Shown in pieces: positions 9,066-18,794 of a DNA stretch of 29,628 bases. Location: positions 4,319 through 33,946 of the forward strand of contig CAJPVJ010000179.1 in the NCBI GenBank assembly GCA_905397405.1, in the 5' to 3' direction. How positions within the stretch are numbered: position 1 is the first letter of the stretch; each line of letters begins with the position of its first letter. The notes beneath the pieces are model-generated. The model did not search any database. It was not told the origin of the DNA and saw only the letters and a list, made by a program, of their open reading frames with translations. The translations under genes and the position numbers were made by a program. This DNA comes from Oppiella nova. Lineage: Eukaryota; Arthropoda; Arachnida; Sarcoptiformes; Oppiidae.

Positions 9066-10129
9066 CTTGGTTTACGAATTAAGTAATATAAAAATAAATT
9101 TAACTAGCTTATTTTATATTCAAAGACACTTTACAAATAAATTTTATATTGTTGAATAGTATTATTCTCATTGAAAATTTTTAGATAACAAAAGTGAACA
9201 GCAATTAATGTTGCTTATAGTTTATGTCATAATTAATTTAGCATGTGCAGATAATTATTAGTACTGTATAATTATTATAGAAATATGAAAATTGTGAAAT
9301 TTGAAAACAACACGAGTTAAATAAATCAATATAAATAATTAAGTAATTTATTTATTAAGACATTAAATTTAGTTTCTAATGTGGATTATTAAAAACGTTA
9401 AATATGGATTTAGTAGTGAGTCTTGCAAGATAATTGTTATTTAAAGACGAGAAAGTCACATGTAATATAAATAATTAAAATGAACAATTATATCTATTTT
9501 TTAGTAATTACAAGGCATTTGTCTATTTCGATGATAACACTGTTTCTGATATAAATATAAAATAAATTATCATTAATAATATTATGTTTTAAGAAATACT
9601 TGTTAAATATATCAAAATTCTAAAATATATTTTTACAAAATCTGTTTAATAAAATATTTAATAATAATAACTTATAAATTATTAATAAGTATAGACTAAT
9701 GTTTTAGCAGTAAATATCAAATTACATTTATAGTTATATATTAATAGTCATATTATATATAAAATAGTCATTTGAAGGTAAAGTAATAGTTGTTTTACGG
9801 AAATTGAAATATTAAAACAGTTATATTTAAATAATAATGTAATATGTATTAGAAACTTGTATTTCATACAAGAATATTGAATTTCAAATTAGGCTATACT
9901 AACTGGAATTGTTTGTAATTACGATTTTAGTATATTGCATAATTATTACGTATATATAAGTCTATTATATATTTGCATAAATTATGTTAGAAGTTTAGTA
10001 ATTTTAATTGTAATATTTACGAAAGACACATTAAGAAAATATTTTTAATTAATTAGAAATAAACTTTAAAGTTTGTAACTGGTGTATATTTTGCAAAACA
10101 ATTTCTCATGTGTGTAGTAAAAGCTCTAA
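9066..10129. other. AT-rich spacer
   Basis: Upstream flank shared by the divergent genes at 7845-9065 (minus) and 10739-11995 (plus). No gene or repeat is recognised. The last part passes into a gustatory-receptor remnant. Confidence 0.55.
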
Positions 10130-10436
10130 ATGAACATAATATTGTTGTCAATCAAATTGTTGCTTTAAACTTTTTCATCAAGTTAATTTTATTTTTGATA
10201 TATTTATTTGCATAGTATTTATAAATCTGTGTATATGACTAACCTAGACCCTGATACATTTATCTACGGATCAATATAACCTTTATTTTAAATGCCATTT
10301 TATTGATATGCTTGTTATTTACCCTGACACTAATGTGCCTCTCAATTACCAAACGCGTGCATAAGTGTCGACCACTTTTACACCGGTTTTTATTTATACC
10401 CAAACTTAGCGCTCATTGTCCACAACTTTGTGTAAA
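10130..10436 (+). pseudogene. Gustatory receptor 3'-end remnant 1
   Basis: Decayed copy of the 3' part of a gene like the intact receptor at 22893-24119. It aligns from about that gene's position 23670 (ATTGTTGTCAAT) through the stretch encoding CRPLLHRFLF, which is nearly identical. It contains in-frame stops and a 2-bp length change near 10275-10290. It has lost the 138 bp encoding the end of the last loop and most of TM7, with the junction at the shared bases CTCA. The tail GCTCATTGTCCACAACTTTG matches the receptor's final codons. Confidence 0.88.
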
Positions 10437-10622
10437 TTATTTTATATTAATATAAAAGTTTCCTAAATATAATAGATTAAAAACAGATTTTATTTGTTTA
10501 TATGCCACAGTAAACACATGTAAATTTTAATTTGCAAATTATATTTATAAAAGATTTAGTCAAATTAATATTTATTATTATTTTATTTATTTTAATATCC
10601 AAATATTATTTATTCAGTTTGA

Positions 10623-10652
10623 TATAAATATAATAAAAACCATAGAAACAGA
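10623..10652 (+). promoter_or_regulatory. Candidate TATA-type core promoter
   Basis: TATAAATA at 10623-10630 begins a block of about 30 bp that is repeated essentially unchanged upstream of the next paralog (12692-12721), in otherwise diverged flank. It sits 116 bp before the ATG at 10739. Conservation and the TATA match suggest a promoter; general AT-richness makes this tentative. Confidence 0.35.
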
Positions 10653-10738
10653 TTCAATGTATTCAATAACAAAGATTTATCAAAACATTTTGAATAAGAC
10701 ATAAATCTTTAATTTTTAAACTGTCAATTGAATTAATA

Positions 10739-11995
10739 ATGAATTTAAAATTATCATTAAGGTTAATTTATAAGCTATTGTGTCGTTTATTATGTATAAT
10801 GGGATGTGTGTATCAAACGTATAAAATAAGTTCATTATACCTCTCATACCAAACCACTACTAGTATGATATACGGATCGGAAACTCAATTATCATATCCC
10901 GGACTAACCATTTGTTTTATGAAAGAATTTTTGGTCAAAGACTCTGGCTACTTTCTTTATGATCCAGCTCAAAACAAAACACACTTTAATTTTGAACTAT
11001 TCAACAATAATTCAATCCAGAAGCAAATGCAAAAAATGATACATGGTACCAATATATTTAAATGTTTGATACCAGTAATCAAAAGTTATACAGGTGTTAA
11101 TAATACTGTTGATTGCGATACAATTACCAAATCCCGGGTATCTATAGATTATTATAGATATTGCATTACTATATTCAGTCAATGGTCTCATGAATCGGAC
11201 GATAAATATATCGTTAAATATGACAATACAGAAAATGTTGGCCAAAATGAATTCCTATATATGATCACAATTAACAACAAATCAAGTATTGATAATAATA
11301 TGGTTTTAATTAATATGCATTCACGTCGACACCAACTGTACAGTTCATTAACAAGCGGGTCGGCGCTCATCAATATTAACAATAATAATAACTTTGTTTT
11401 CTTGAAATATAGGGAATCTGTACTCAAATATACTCATCATATGAATAGAGACAAGTGTTTTAGGGGTAAATCCAGACACGAATGCATTATTGAATGCAAA
11501 AATAGGGAGTATTTAAATGCTTATTCTCGACAAATGGGTCAGTACCTAGTTTATAATCCATCAAATAATAGCCTACACTTTGATAATAAGTATAGCCATA
11601 GATTTAATTTATTGTGTGAACGAGAGTGCAATCAAAGTGTTGATTGCTTACAGTATTTCTATTCAATGAGCTATGAGCGTGGTACTATTAATTTAAAACA
11701 CCAAGATCAATTTGCTATATTTGTTCTATACCCGAATGAACCGACCGTTGTCTATGAAATCTACGATAAGATGTATTTCGAGGAATACGTGTGTCTTATG
11801 GCGAGTATACTTAGCCTATGGTTTGGTTTCGATGTCATTATGTTTAGCAAGTTTTGTGAGCATATGTTTGGAAAACTCAAACTCGTACTGGCTCAAATTA
11901 ATACGAATAATATTATTTTAAAAATCAATTTCTTTTGCACAAATAATAAACTTAAATTAAGAAATAAATTATTTGTTATAAAAACAAAATGTTAA
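10739..11995 (+). CDS. DEG/ENaC-family channel, Gly-Phe-Asp filter, 418 aa
   Basis: Complete single-exon channel subunit. TM1 lies at about residues 12-35, with the post-TM1 motif LSYPGLTICF. The ectodomain has conserved blocks YRYCITIFSQWSHES, RDKCFRGKSRHECIIECK and CERECNQSVDCLQYFYS. TM2 contains SLWFGFDVIMF. The selectivity-filter Ser of the family's Gly-x-Ser motif is replaced by Asp (GFD, residues 363-365, bases 11825-11833). The same change occurs in the next two plus-strand genes and in no other channel here. The gene is the first of a tandem pair with 12817-14070; flanks on both sides are duplicated too, with a period of about 2.08 kb. An antisense open frame at 11012-11427 is a shadow. 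Confidence 0.9.
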   Translation: MNLKLSLRLIYKLLCRLLCIMGCVYQTYKISSLYLSYQTTTSMIYGSETQLSYPGLTICFMKEFLVKDSGYFLYDPAQNKTHFNFELFNNNSIQKQMQKMIHGTNIFKCLIPVIKSYTGVNNTVDCDTITKSRVSIDYYRYCITIFSQWSHESDDKYIVKYDNTENVGQNEFLYMITINNKSSIDNNMVLINMHSRRHQLYSSLTSGSALININNNNNFVFLKYRESVLKYTHHMNRDKCFRGKSRHECIIECKNREYLNAYSRQMGQYLVYNPSNNSLHFDNKYSHRFNLLCERECNQSVDCLQYFYSMSYERGTINLKHQDQFAIFVLYPNEPTVVYEIYDKMYFEEYVCLMASILSLWFGFDVIMFSKFCEHMFGKLKLVLAQINTNNIILKINFFCTNNKLKLRNKLFVIKTKC

Positions 11996-12429
11996 TAATA
12001 TAGTCATGTATCATTATCTTAATTATAAGTTTAATAATCAATAGCATTTATTTAATAACAAAATCGGTTTTATGTTTAACAATTTAAATATTATATGAAA
12101 ACAATACAAACATTTTAAACAATTTTAATTATTTTTTATGAATTAAAATAAAATTAAAAATAACTTATATTTTCAAAAATTAGTACAAATATTAAAGGGT
12201 ATAAAATTATTTTAGGACAAAAAAATGAAAATATATTTTATGTAAAAAATAAATTCAAAACTTCAAAATAGAAACATTAAGAAATAACAAAAATTTTGTA
12301 AATAATTTAATTAAATGCTTTTAATGTTTGAGAATCAATTTTTGCTTATAATTTGATTAATATTTATAAAAGGTTTCTGTCATATTAACTTTAATGAATA
12401 AATTGAATTTACATTTGTATCAAATGCCA
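11996..12429. other. Spacer within tandem segmental duplication
   Basis: Homologous to the 3' flank of the next gene (14071-14490), including a well-matched stretch around 12095-12200 against 14155-14260. No coding sequence is seen. Confidence 0.75.
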
Positions 12430-12545
12430 AACACTATGTGCGCCTCACTGTCCAAACGCGTGCATAAGTGTCGACCACTTTTACACCGCTTTTTATTTAT
12501 ACTCAAACTTAGCGCTCATTGTCCACAACTTTGTGTAAATTATTT
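12430..12545 (+). pseudogene. Gustatory receptor 3'-end remnant 2
   Basis: Second, shorter relic of the receptor 3' end. It starts at CACTATGTGCGCCTCACTGTCC, runs through the HKCRPLLHRFLF-encoding stretch, and ends with the same GCTCATTGTCCACAACTTTG junction as remnant 1. It shares the exact 138-bp deletion, so both relics descend from one already-deleted copy that was duplicated together with the channel gene downstream. Confidence 0.87.
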
Positions 12546-12691
12546 TATATTAATTTAAAAGTTGCTTGAAAATACGAAACTTATTTGCTTATATGACAAA
12601 GTAAACAATATTTACAAAATTAGCAAATATTATTTATGAAAAATTTAATCAAATTGATATTTACTATTATTGTATTTATTTAAATATTTAT

Positions 12692-12721
12692 TATAAATAT
12701 AATAAAAACCATAGAAACAGA
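12692..12721 (+). promoter_or_regulatory. Candidate TATA-type core promoter
   Basis: TATAAATA at 12692-12699 starts the block shared with 10623-10652. It lies 125 bp before the ATG at 12817. Confidence 0.35.
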
Positions 12722-12816
12722 ATGTGTATTCATTGAATAGCAAAAATTTATCAAAACATTTTGAATAAAACCTAAATCAATTTAATTTTCAAACAGTTTG
12801 TAAAATTAAATTAATA

Positions 12817-14070
12817 ATGAATTTAAAATTATCAATAAAGTTAATTTATACGATAGTATGTCGTGTATTATGTTTGTGTGGATGTATGTATCAAACATAT
12901 AAAATAAGTCTATTATACTTCTCATACCAAACCACTACTAGTATTATATACGGATCGGAAACTGAATTATCATATCCCGGACTAACCATATGTTTCTTTA
13001 AAGAATTTTTTGTGAATGATCCCGGTTACATTCTTTATAATCCAGCTCAAAACAAAACAATCTTTAACTATGAACTATTCAACAATAATTCAATACAGGA
13101 ACAAATGCAAAAAATGAAACATAGTACCAATATATTTAATTGTTTGATACCAGTATTCAAAGGTTATCCGGGTGTTAATAATATTGCTGATTGCGATACA
13201 ATTGCCAAATACCGGGTATCTATAGATTATCATAGATATTGCATTACTATATTCAGTCAATGGTCTCATGAATCGGACGATAAATATATCGTTAAATATG
13301 ACAATACAGAAAATGTTGGCCAAAATAACTTCCTATATATGATCACAATTAACAACAAATCAAGTATTGATAATAATTTGGTCTCAATTAATATGCATTC
13401 ACGTCAACACCTACTGTACAGTGCATTCACAAGCGGGTCGGCGCTCATCAATATTAACAATAATAATAACTTTGTTTTCTTGAAATATAGGGAATCTGTA
13501 CTCAAATATACTCATCATATGAATAGAGACAAGTGTTTTAGGGGTAAATCCAGACACGAATGTTATATTGAATGCAAAAATAGGGAGTATTTAAATGCTT
13601 ATTCTCGACAAATGGGTCAGTACCTAGTTTATAATCCATCAAATAATAGCCTATACTTTGATACTAAGTATAGCAATAGATTTAATTTATTGTGTGAACG
13701 AGAGTGCAATCAAAGTGTTGATTGCTTACAGTATTTCTATTCAATGAGTTATGAACGGGGTTCTAATGACATGATACACCAAGATCAATTTTTATTATTT
13801 GTTCAATACCCGGCTGAACCGACCACTGTCTACGAGACATACGATAAGATGTATTTCGAGGAATACGTGTGTCTTATGGCGAGTATACTTAGCCTATGGT
13901 TTGGTTTCGATGTCATTATGTTTAGCAAGTTTTGCGAGCAAATTTATGGTAGAGTCAAAATCATACTTGCTAAAATTAATACAAATAATATTAATTTGCA
14001 ATTCAATTTTGTCAATACAAATAAACTTAAATTTAGAAATAAATTATTTATCATAGCACCGAAACGTTAA
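12817..14070 (+). CDS. DEG/ENaC-family channel, Gly-Phe-Asp filter, 417 aa
   Basis: Complete intronless paralog of 10739-11995, nearly identical to it over long stretches of the ectodomain (for example 13448-13562 against 11370-11484). It differs more in the N-terminal quarter of the ectodomain and the cytosolic tail. TM1 is near residues 12-35, the post-TM1 motif is LSYPGLTICF, and the cysteine blocks RDKCFRGKSRHECYIECK and CERECNQSVDCLQYFYS are kept. TM2 has SLWFGFD; the filter Ser is Asp (residues 363-365, bases 13903-13911). Around 13807-13926 it matches the third gene (14607) better than the first one does, which suggests conversion. Antisense and +1-frame open reading frames here are shadows. 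Confidence 0.9.
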   Translation: MNLKLSIKLIYTIVCRVLCLCGCMYQTYKISLLYFSYQTTTSIIYGSETELSYPGLTICFFKEFFVNDPGYILYNPAQNKTIFNYELFNNNSIQEQMQKMKHSTNIFNCLIPVFKGYPGVNNIADCDTIAKYRVSIDYHRYCITIFSQWSHESDDKYIVKYDNTENVGQNNFLYMITINNKSSIDNNLVSINMHSRQHLLYSAFTSGSALININNNNNFVFLKYRESVLKYTHHMNRDKCFRGKSRHECYIECKNREYLNAYSRQMGQYLVYNPSNNSLYFDTKYSNRFNLLCERECNQSVDCLQYFYSMSYERGSNDMIHQDQFLLFVQYPAEPTTVYETYDKMYFEEYVCLMASILSLWFGFDVIMFSKFCEQIYGRVKIILAKINTNNINLQFNFVNTNKLKFRNKLFIIAPKR

Positions 14071-14606
14071 AATGTTATCTTAATTATAAGTATAGTAATT
14101 AATAACATATTTATCTATTTAATAAAACAGATGTTTTTAGTTCAATAATATCAATATTATATGAAAACAATATAAATATTTTAAACAATTTCAATTATTT
14201 TTTTTAAATATAAAAATAAAATTAAAAATAACTTATATTTTCAAAAATTGGTACAAATATTAAAAGGTTTAAAATGACTTTTATGACAAAAAATGTAAAT
14301 ATTATAGATTTAATGCAAAAACATTAATTAATAAATTCCAAATTGAAATATTAAGCAATAAAATCAATTTTGTAAATAATATAATAAAATGCTTTTAATA
14401 TTTTTAAATCAATAATTTACTTAATAAATGTTTTCGTGATATTTACTTTAATGTGCAACTAAGATTTATCTTTATATCAAATGTAAAACCATACAAAGTT
14501 AACCATGGAAACTAGGTTATTTTTACAATAGTATTCTACATTAACACAACTTGTGCCTTGAAAGTTAAACCTATTCATAATCTAATAATTTAATTTTTAT
14601 TTCATA
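14071..14606. other. 3' flank of tandem copy 2 and upstream of gene 3
   Basis: The first 420 bp is homologous to 11996-12429. After about 14490 the homology stops: the receptor remnant seen before genes 1 and 2 is absent here and is replaced by unrelated sequence. Confidence 0.65.
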
Positions 14607-15875
14607 ATGTTGTTTAAATTATCCATAAAACTAGTTTATAAAGTGTTATGTCGTGTATTATGTATAATGGGATGTATGTATCAAACATATAAAATAAGTC
14701 TATTATACTTTTCACACCAAACCACTACTAGTATTATATACGGATCGGACTCACAATTATCATATCCCGGGACGACTATGTGTTTCCTGAAGGAGTTGAT
14801 TGTCAAAGATGATTATTACCAGTTATTTGACATAAAAATGAACAAGACGCAGTTTAATTATGAACTATTTAATAACAATACAATATATGAGCAAATTCAG
14901 ATATTTAAGCGAGTCCACAATATTTTTAGCTGTATGATACCAACAAGTACAAGTTACAATATAATTCACAATGTGACAAACTGCAATATTATTGTCAACT
15001 ATAAGTTATCCGTTGATCAGTATAGATATTGTATGACTTTATTCAGTCAATGGTCTCATGAAACCAACGATAAATACATTATTGAAAAAGATAATAATAA
15101 TCTTATATCCGAAAGTAATTTCATGTTTATCATTACTCTCGCCAATAAATCGCACATGCATGGTCATTTTGTCTCAATTAGCATGCATTCACGTCAGCAC
15201 CGTATTTATAATTCATTTCCAACGGGTTCGGTGCTAGTTAATATAAACCCTAATTATAACTATGTATTGATACGATATAAGGAATCTATACTTAAGAATA
15301 TTCACCTTACGAATAGAAACAAGTGTGTTCAGGGTAAATCCAGGCACGAATGTGTTATTGAGTGCAAAACCAGGGAATATTTAAATGTATATTCCAGTTT
15401 CATGAGTCAGCACCTAGTTTATAATATCACAAACAGTAGCCAATATTATACAAAATTTGTGTCTAATAATAGCACTATATTTAACTCTTTATGTAATCGT
15501 GAATGCAATCAAAGTGTCGATTGCATAGAATATTTCTATTCACTGAGCAATGAGCATGGTTATAATGTAAATATAAATAAGACCCCTTGGTTTATTATTT
15601 TCATTGAATACCCGGCTGAACCGACCACTGTCTACGAGATATATGATAAGATGTATTTCGAGGAATACGTGTGTCTTATGGCGAGTATACTTAGCCTATG
15701 GTTTGGTTTCGATGTCATTATGTTTAGCGGATTTTGTGAACAAATATTTGGCAAGATTAAAATTATACTTACAAGAATCAACACAAATCATATTCATTTC
15801 ACTATGAATCTGATCAAAACAAAATGCAAAATAAATGTAAAACCTAAATTAGCAACTGTAAGACTGAATCATTAA
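14607..15875 (+). CDS. DEG/ENaC-family channel, Gly-Phe-Asp filter, 422 aa
   Basis: Complete intronless channel subunit, third of the plus-strand trio. Its ectodomain is well diverged from the first two, although TM1 (about residues 12-35) and the post-TM1 region (LSYPGTTMCF) are close. The blocks YRYCMTLFSQWSHET, RNKCVQGKSRHECVIECK and CNRECNQSVDCIEYFYS are kept. TM2 has SLWFGFD (filter residues 367-369, bases 15705-15713). The 84 bp at 15645-15728 is identical to genes 1 and 2, including synonymous sites. An AATAAA at 15908-15913, 33 bp past the stop, is a possible polyadenylation signal. Confidence 0.9.
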   Translation: MLFKLSIKLVYKVLCRVLCIMGCMYQTYKISLLYFSHQTTTSIIYGSDSQLSYPGTTMCFLKELIVKDDYYQLFDIKMNKTQFNYELFNNNTIYEQIQIFKRVHNIFSCMIPTSTSYNIIHNVTNCNIIVNYKLSVDQYRYCMTLFSQWSHETNDKYIIEKDNNNLISESNFMFIITLANKSHMHGHFVSISMHSRQHRIYNSFPTGSVLVNINPNYNYVLIRYKESILKNIHLTNRNKCVQGKSRHECVIECKTREYLNVYSSFMSQHLVYNITNSSQYYTKFVSNNSTIFNSLCNRECNQSVDCIEYFYSLSNEHGYNVNINKTPWFIIFIEYPAEPTTVYEIYDKMYFEEYVCLMASILSLWFGFDVIMFSGFCEQIFGKIKIILTRINTNHIHFTMNLIKTKCKINVKPKLATVRLNH

Positions 15876-16052
15876 ATATTTTAATTGTTTATTTTACTAA
15901 TTGCATCAATAAACAAATCGTTATTATAATTTATATGATACAAATAGAAATAATGAAAATTGTCAACTAAATCATTTTAATTAATTTATGAGCAATTAAA
16001 TGAAAAAATATTTTATAGTTATATTCACTAAAGTGTTAAGTTCTCATTAAAA

Positions 16053-16265
16053 ATGCTATTTAAGTTAAATTTTATACTGTTTTACAAAATAATATGTCGT
16101 GTATTATGTATCATATAATGTGATGTGTGTACCAAATAAATTTGTTATACTTTTCATACCAAACCACTACTAATATAAAATACGGATTTGACTAACAATT
16201 ATCACACCCCGGAGTAACCATATGTTTTGTAAAAGGAGGCTATTGTCCGGGATAATAATAATTAC
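16053..16265 (+). pseudogene. DEG/ENaC N-terminal fragment
   Basis: Relic of a fourth plus-strand copy. It aligns with the first 200 bp or so of the gene at 14607 (ATGTCGTGTATTATGTAT, then TACCAAACCACTACTA). It has an in-frame TAA about 20 codons in, a deletion after TM1, and homology that fades by about 16265. The rest of the gene is gone; unrelated AT-rich DNA follows. Confidence 0.85.
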
Positions 16266-16501
16266 AAAATTATTACAAGTATTTCAAAATTGTGTTTTAA
16301 AAATATTATTATACATTTATTTCAACATAAAATAAATATTATGCATTTATATAAATTTAATACAATTGTATGTTAAAATAAAATCAATATGTTGTATATA
16401 TAACTCAAACATATTCAGTACAATAACACAAAATATGTCAAACATTAATTATTTCACAATGTAATAAATAAAATAAAATAAAATAAATCATACAATTTTA
16501 C

Positions 16502-17791
16502 TTAATACTGAAAGCTTTTATTACGATAATAAATTGAATTATTTGTTTTATTATTCACTACGACAAACATATTGCTATTATTAATGTTATTATTAATGTT
16601 TTTCGTAAAATATTTCTTAACAAAAGCAAAATTATTGATATTTGTCAAGAAATTCTCGCAAAACTTTGTTAACAATAGTACAGAGAATCCAAACCATAGG
16701 CTCAATATACTTCCCATTAAGCTCAGGTACTCTGCGAACGAGGTTTTCAATGAGATCTCGTAGGTGGTGGTGGGCTCGGATGGCAAATGAACAATTATAT
16801 AATACAGGTGCTTTTCATTGGGTGCCAAATCTATTCTCTCTGTACTGTAATCTATTGAGAAAAAGTATTGAATGCATTCCACCTTGTCACACTCCCTATC
16901 ACATATGCCATCAATATCATCCTGATCAGTTAACTGGAACTGATTTAAAAAATACAGACTATCATTGACATCGAAAGTGTAAAACATTGGATATACACCC
17001 GAATGCCTGTCCATTACCTCTCTCATTTTGCACCGGTACATACATTGATACCGGGTTTGCGAGTGAAAGCATTTATTCTTATTCGTATCAAGTAGTGAAT
17101 TGTACTTGAGTATAGTTTTACGATACCTGACCTGACAAAGATCACTGTTATTTGTACTGACATAGATAAATCTTTTGGTATACGTCTCATAAACATGCTC
17201 ATTTCGTGAATGTAAGTAAAGCGTAAAATAACTACGGCCTAACAGCGACCTGTTTAGCAAGGCAATTTCAGTCAAATATCTGGCATTCTTCTCGGTGTCC
17301 ACCAAATACCTGTCCGATGGCTGGTTATCCCACTGCGAGAATAGTGTCGCACAGTATTCATAGACGTTTAATGAATACTTATAGCGGGATATAAGTTGAC
17401 AATTTGATCTGGCATATTTGTCAGACTTTTGTTTCGCAGGTATGCCACACATGGTAAAGTTTTCAAACGTATCCAGGACCTCCAATTGTTTCCCGATTGA
17501 TTGGCTATTAAATTTACCATAATTGAATGTATTATTATAGTAAAAGTCAGCCTTGGTATGGGACTTTATTAATGATTCCTTAGCCAAACATAATGTAAGC
17601 GCCGGTAGTTTTACCAGCCGTTGCGACTCGTATTTAACATTAGTTACAGTTTGATACGTGAAGTATATGTAACTAATTGAATACGAATGGTACAGAAAAC
17701 CACACAAACATAGTAATCGCACAAAATACTTAAGTAATTTAAAAGCAAATTGCTTATTTAGTTTAATACTCATTGAACTAAACAGTACCAC
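16502..17791 (-). CDS. DEG/ENaC-family channel, Gly-Phe-Ser filter, 429 aa
   Basis: Complete intronless channel subunit. Comparison with paralogs suggests the second Met (residue 7, MSIKLNKQ) may be the real start. TM1 includes RLLCLCGFLYHSY, followed by the post-TM1 motif LPALTLCLAKE. The ectodomain has KCFHSQTRYQCMYRCK and ICDRECDKVECIQYFFS. TM2 has SLWFGFS with the canonical Gly-x-Ser filter at 368-370. The cytosolic tail is Asn-rich. It forms a minus-strand trio with 18795-20056 and 20654-21943. Upstream flank 17951-18065 is homologous to 20248-20362, so this block also grew by segmental duplication. Confidence 0.9.
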   Translation of the reverse strand: MVLFSSMSIKLNKQFAFKLLKYFVRLLCLCGFLYHSYSISYIYFTYQTVTNVKYESQRLVKLPALTLCLAKESLIKSHTKADFYYNNTFNYGKFNSQSIGKQLEVLDTFENFTMCGIPAKQKSDKYARSNCQLISRYKYSLNVYEYCATLFSQWDNQPSDRYLVDTEKNARYLTEIALLNRSLLGRSYFTLYLHSRNEHVYETYTKRFIYVSTNNSDLCQVRYRKTILKYNSLLDTNKNKCFHSQTRYQCMYRCKMREVMDRHSGVYPMFYTFDVNDSLYFLNQFQLTDQDDIDGICDRECDKVECIQYFFSIDYSTERIDLAPNEKHLYYIIVHLPSEPTTTYEISLKTSFAEYLSLMGSILSLWFGFSVLLLTKFCENFLTNINNFAFVKKYFTKNINNNINNSNMFVVVNNKTNNSIYYRNKSFQY

Positions 17792-18794
17792 TATATCTGA
17801 GTATGATTATTACTAGAATAACTTAAATTAATTGTTTTGTTGTTTATTATAATGTATGTTGATAACTTATTGTATTTGTCAAAGCACTAGTAAAAGTTAC
17901 TAAAACTTGTAACAGTAACTGTAATTTTATTATTGCAAACTATAAATCTTATGATGAATATATTATGATATTATTTCATAACCATATAAAATCATTATGA
18001 ATAACTATATATTATTGGCACAGAAAATGTTTTACATACTGTATATTTTAATTTAAACATTTATTATTAATATTGAATTAAGTTATGTTTTTATTTGTAT
18101 ATTCGTAACGTTTTGTGAATATAAGTATTTTTTTTTGAAAAATAAATCTGCATTTCTAAAATTATATTTATTTTTACACACAACCAAATTCATATGTAAT
18201 TTAAATAATGCATTTACATTTATAAAATCAATAACAATATTTTCATGAGTGAATTTCAAAGATTATTATTGTATTTTCTGTTTAATTAAGTAAATAGTCT
18301 AAGACTATATAGTATATCTAAAATTTTTGTTTTTTAACTTTTGAAAAGATTTTAGTTTTATTAACAGTATTTAAAAATTTACATTTTGATGTGAAATATG
18401 TAGTGAACTCGTAGTCCACTACTCAATGCAATGTCCAGTAGTTTTGAATACAATGGCTTTTATAGCAAATAGTGACCCATATATGGGTCAATACAGTAGA
18501 CAATGTTTAAGTGAAAGTTTATGACATTTATGGCTATTTTTGGATACAATTTCAGTATTGAAAGCAATTTCTATTGAAATTGAGTTTAAAATAAAAATAA
18601 TTAAATTAGCAATAAGTTTAAGATAGGTTTAAATAAAGTAATTCTCGGAATACTTGACATATATAAATAATTATATTTCTAAATATATATCAAATAACTC
18701 TAAAAATATTACTAATTGTATTCAACATATTACATAAAATTTGTATTTATTTTCCAATTATAAATATATAAATAACTATAAATAATGACAATTA
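17792..18794. other. Spacer in the minus-strand channel block
   Basis: Contains the duplicated upstream flank at 17951-18065 and an 18-bp perfect palindrome at 18473-18490. No gene is seen. Confidence 0.6.
18473..18490. repeat. 18-bp perfect palindrome TGACCCATATATGGGTCA
   Basis: Two GGGTCA half-sites in everted orientation with 6-bp spacing, the format of some nuclear-receptor response elements. It may be coincidental. Confidence 0.4.

Noticed and set aside
11012-11427. Antisense open frames inside the channel gene (and the like at 13090-13323, 13799-14056, 15604-15807, 11712-11921)
   Set aside because: They recur because the sense genes are paralogous; they are frame shadows of conserved channel sequence.
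16572-16968. Plus-strand open frames opposite the channel gene at 16502-17791
   Set aside because: Antisense shadows of the conserved TM2 and cysteine-rich region; the same happens at 18823-19020 and 21375-21698.
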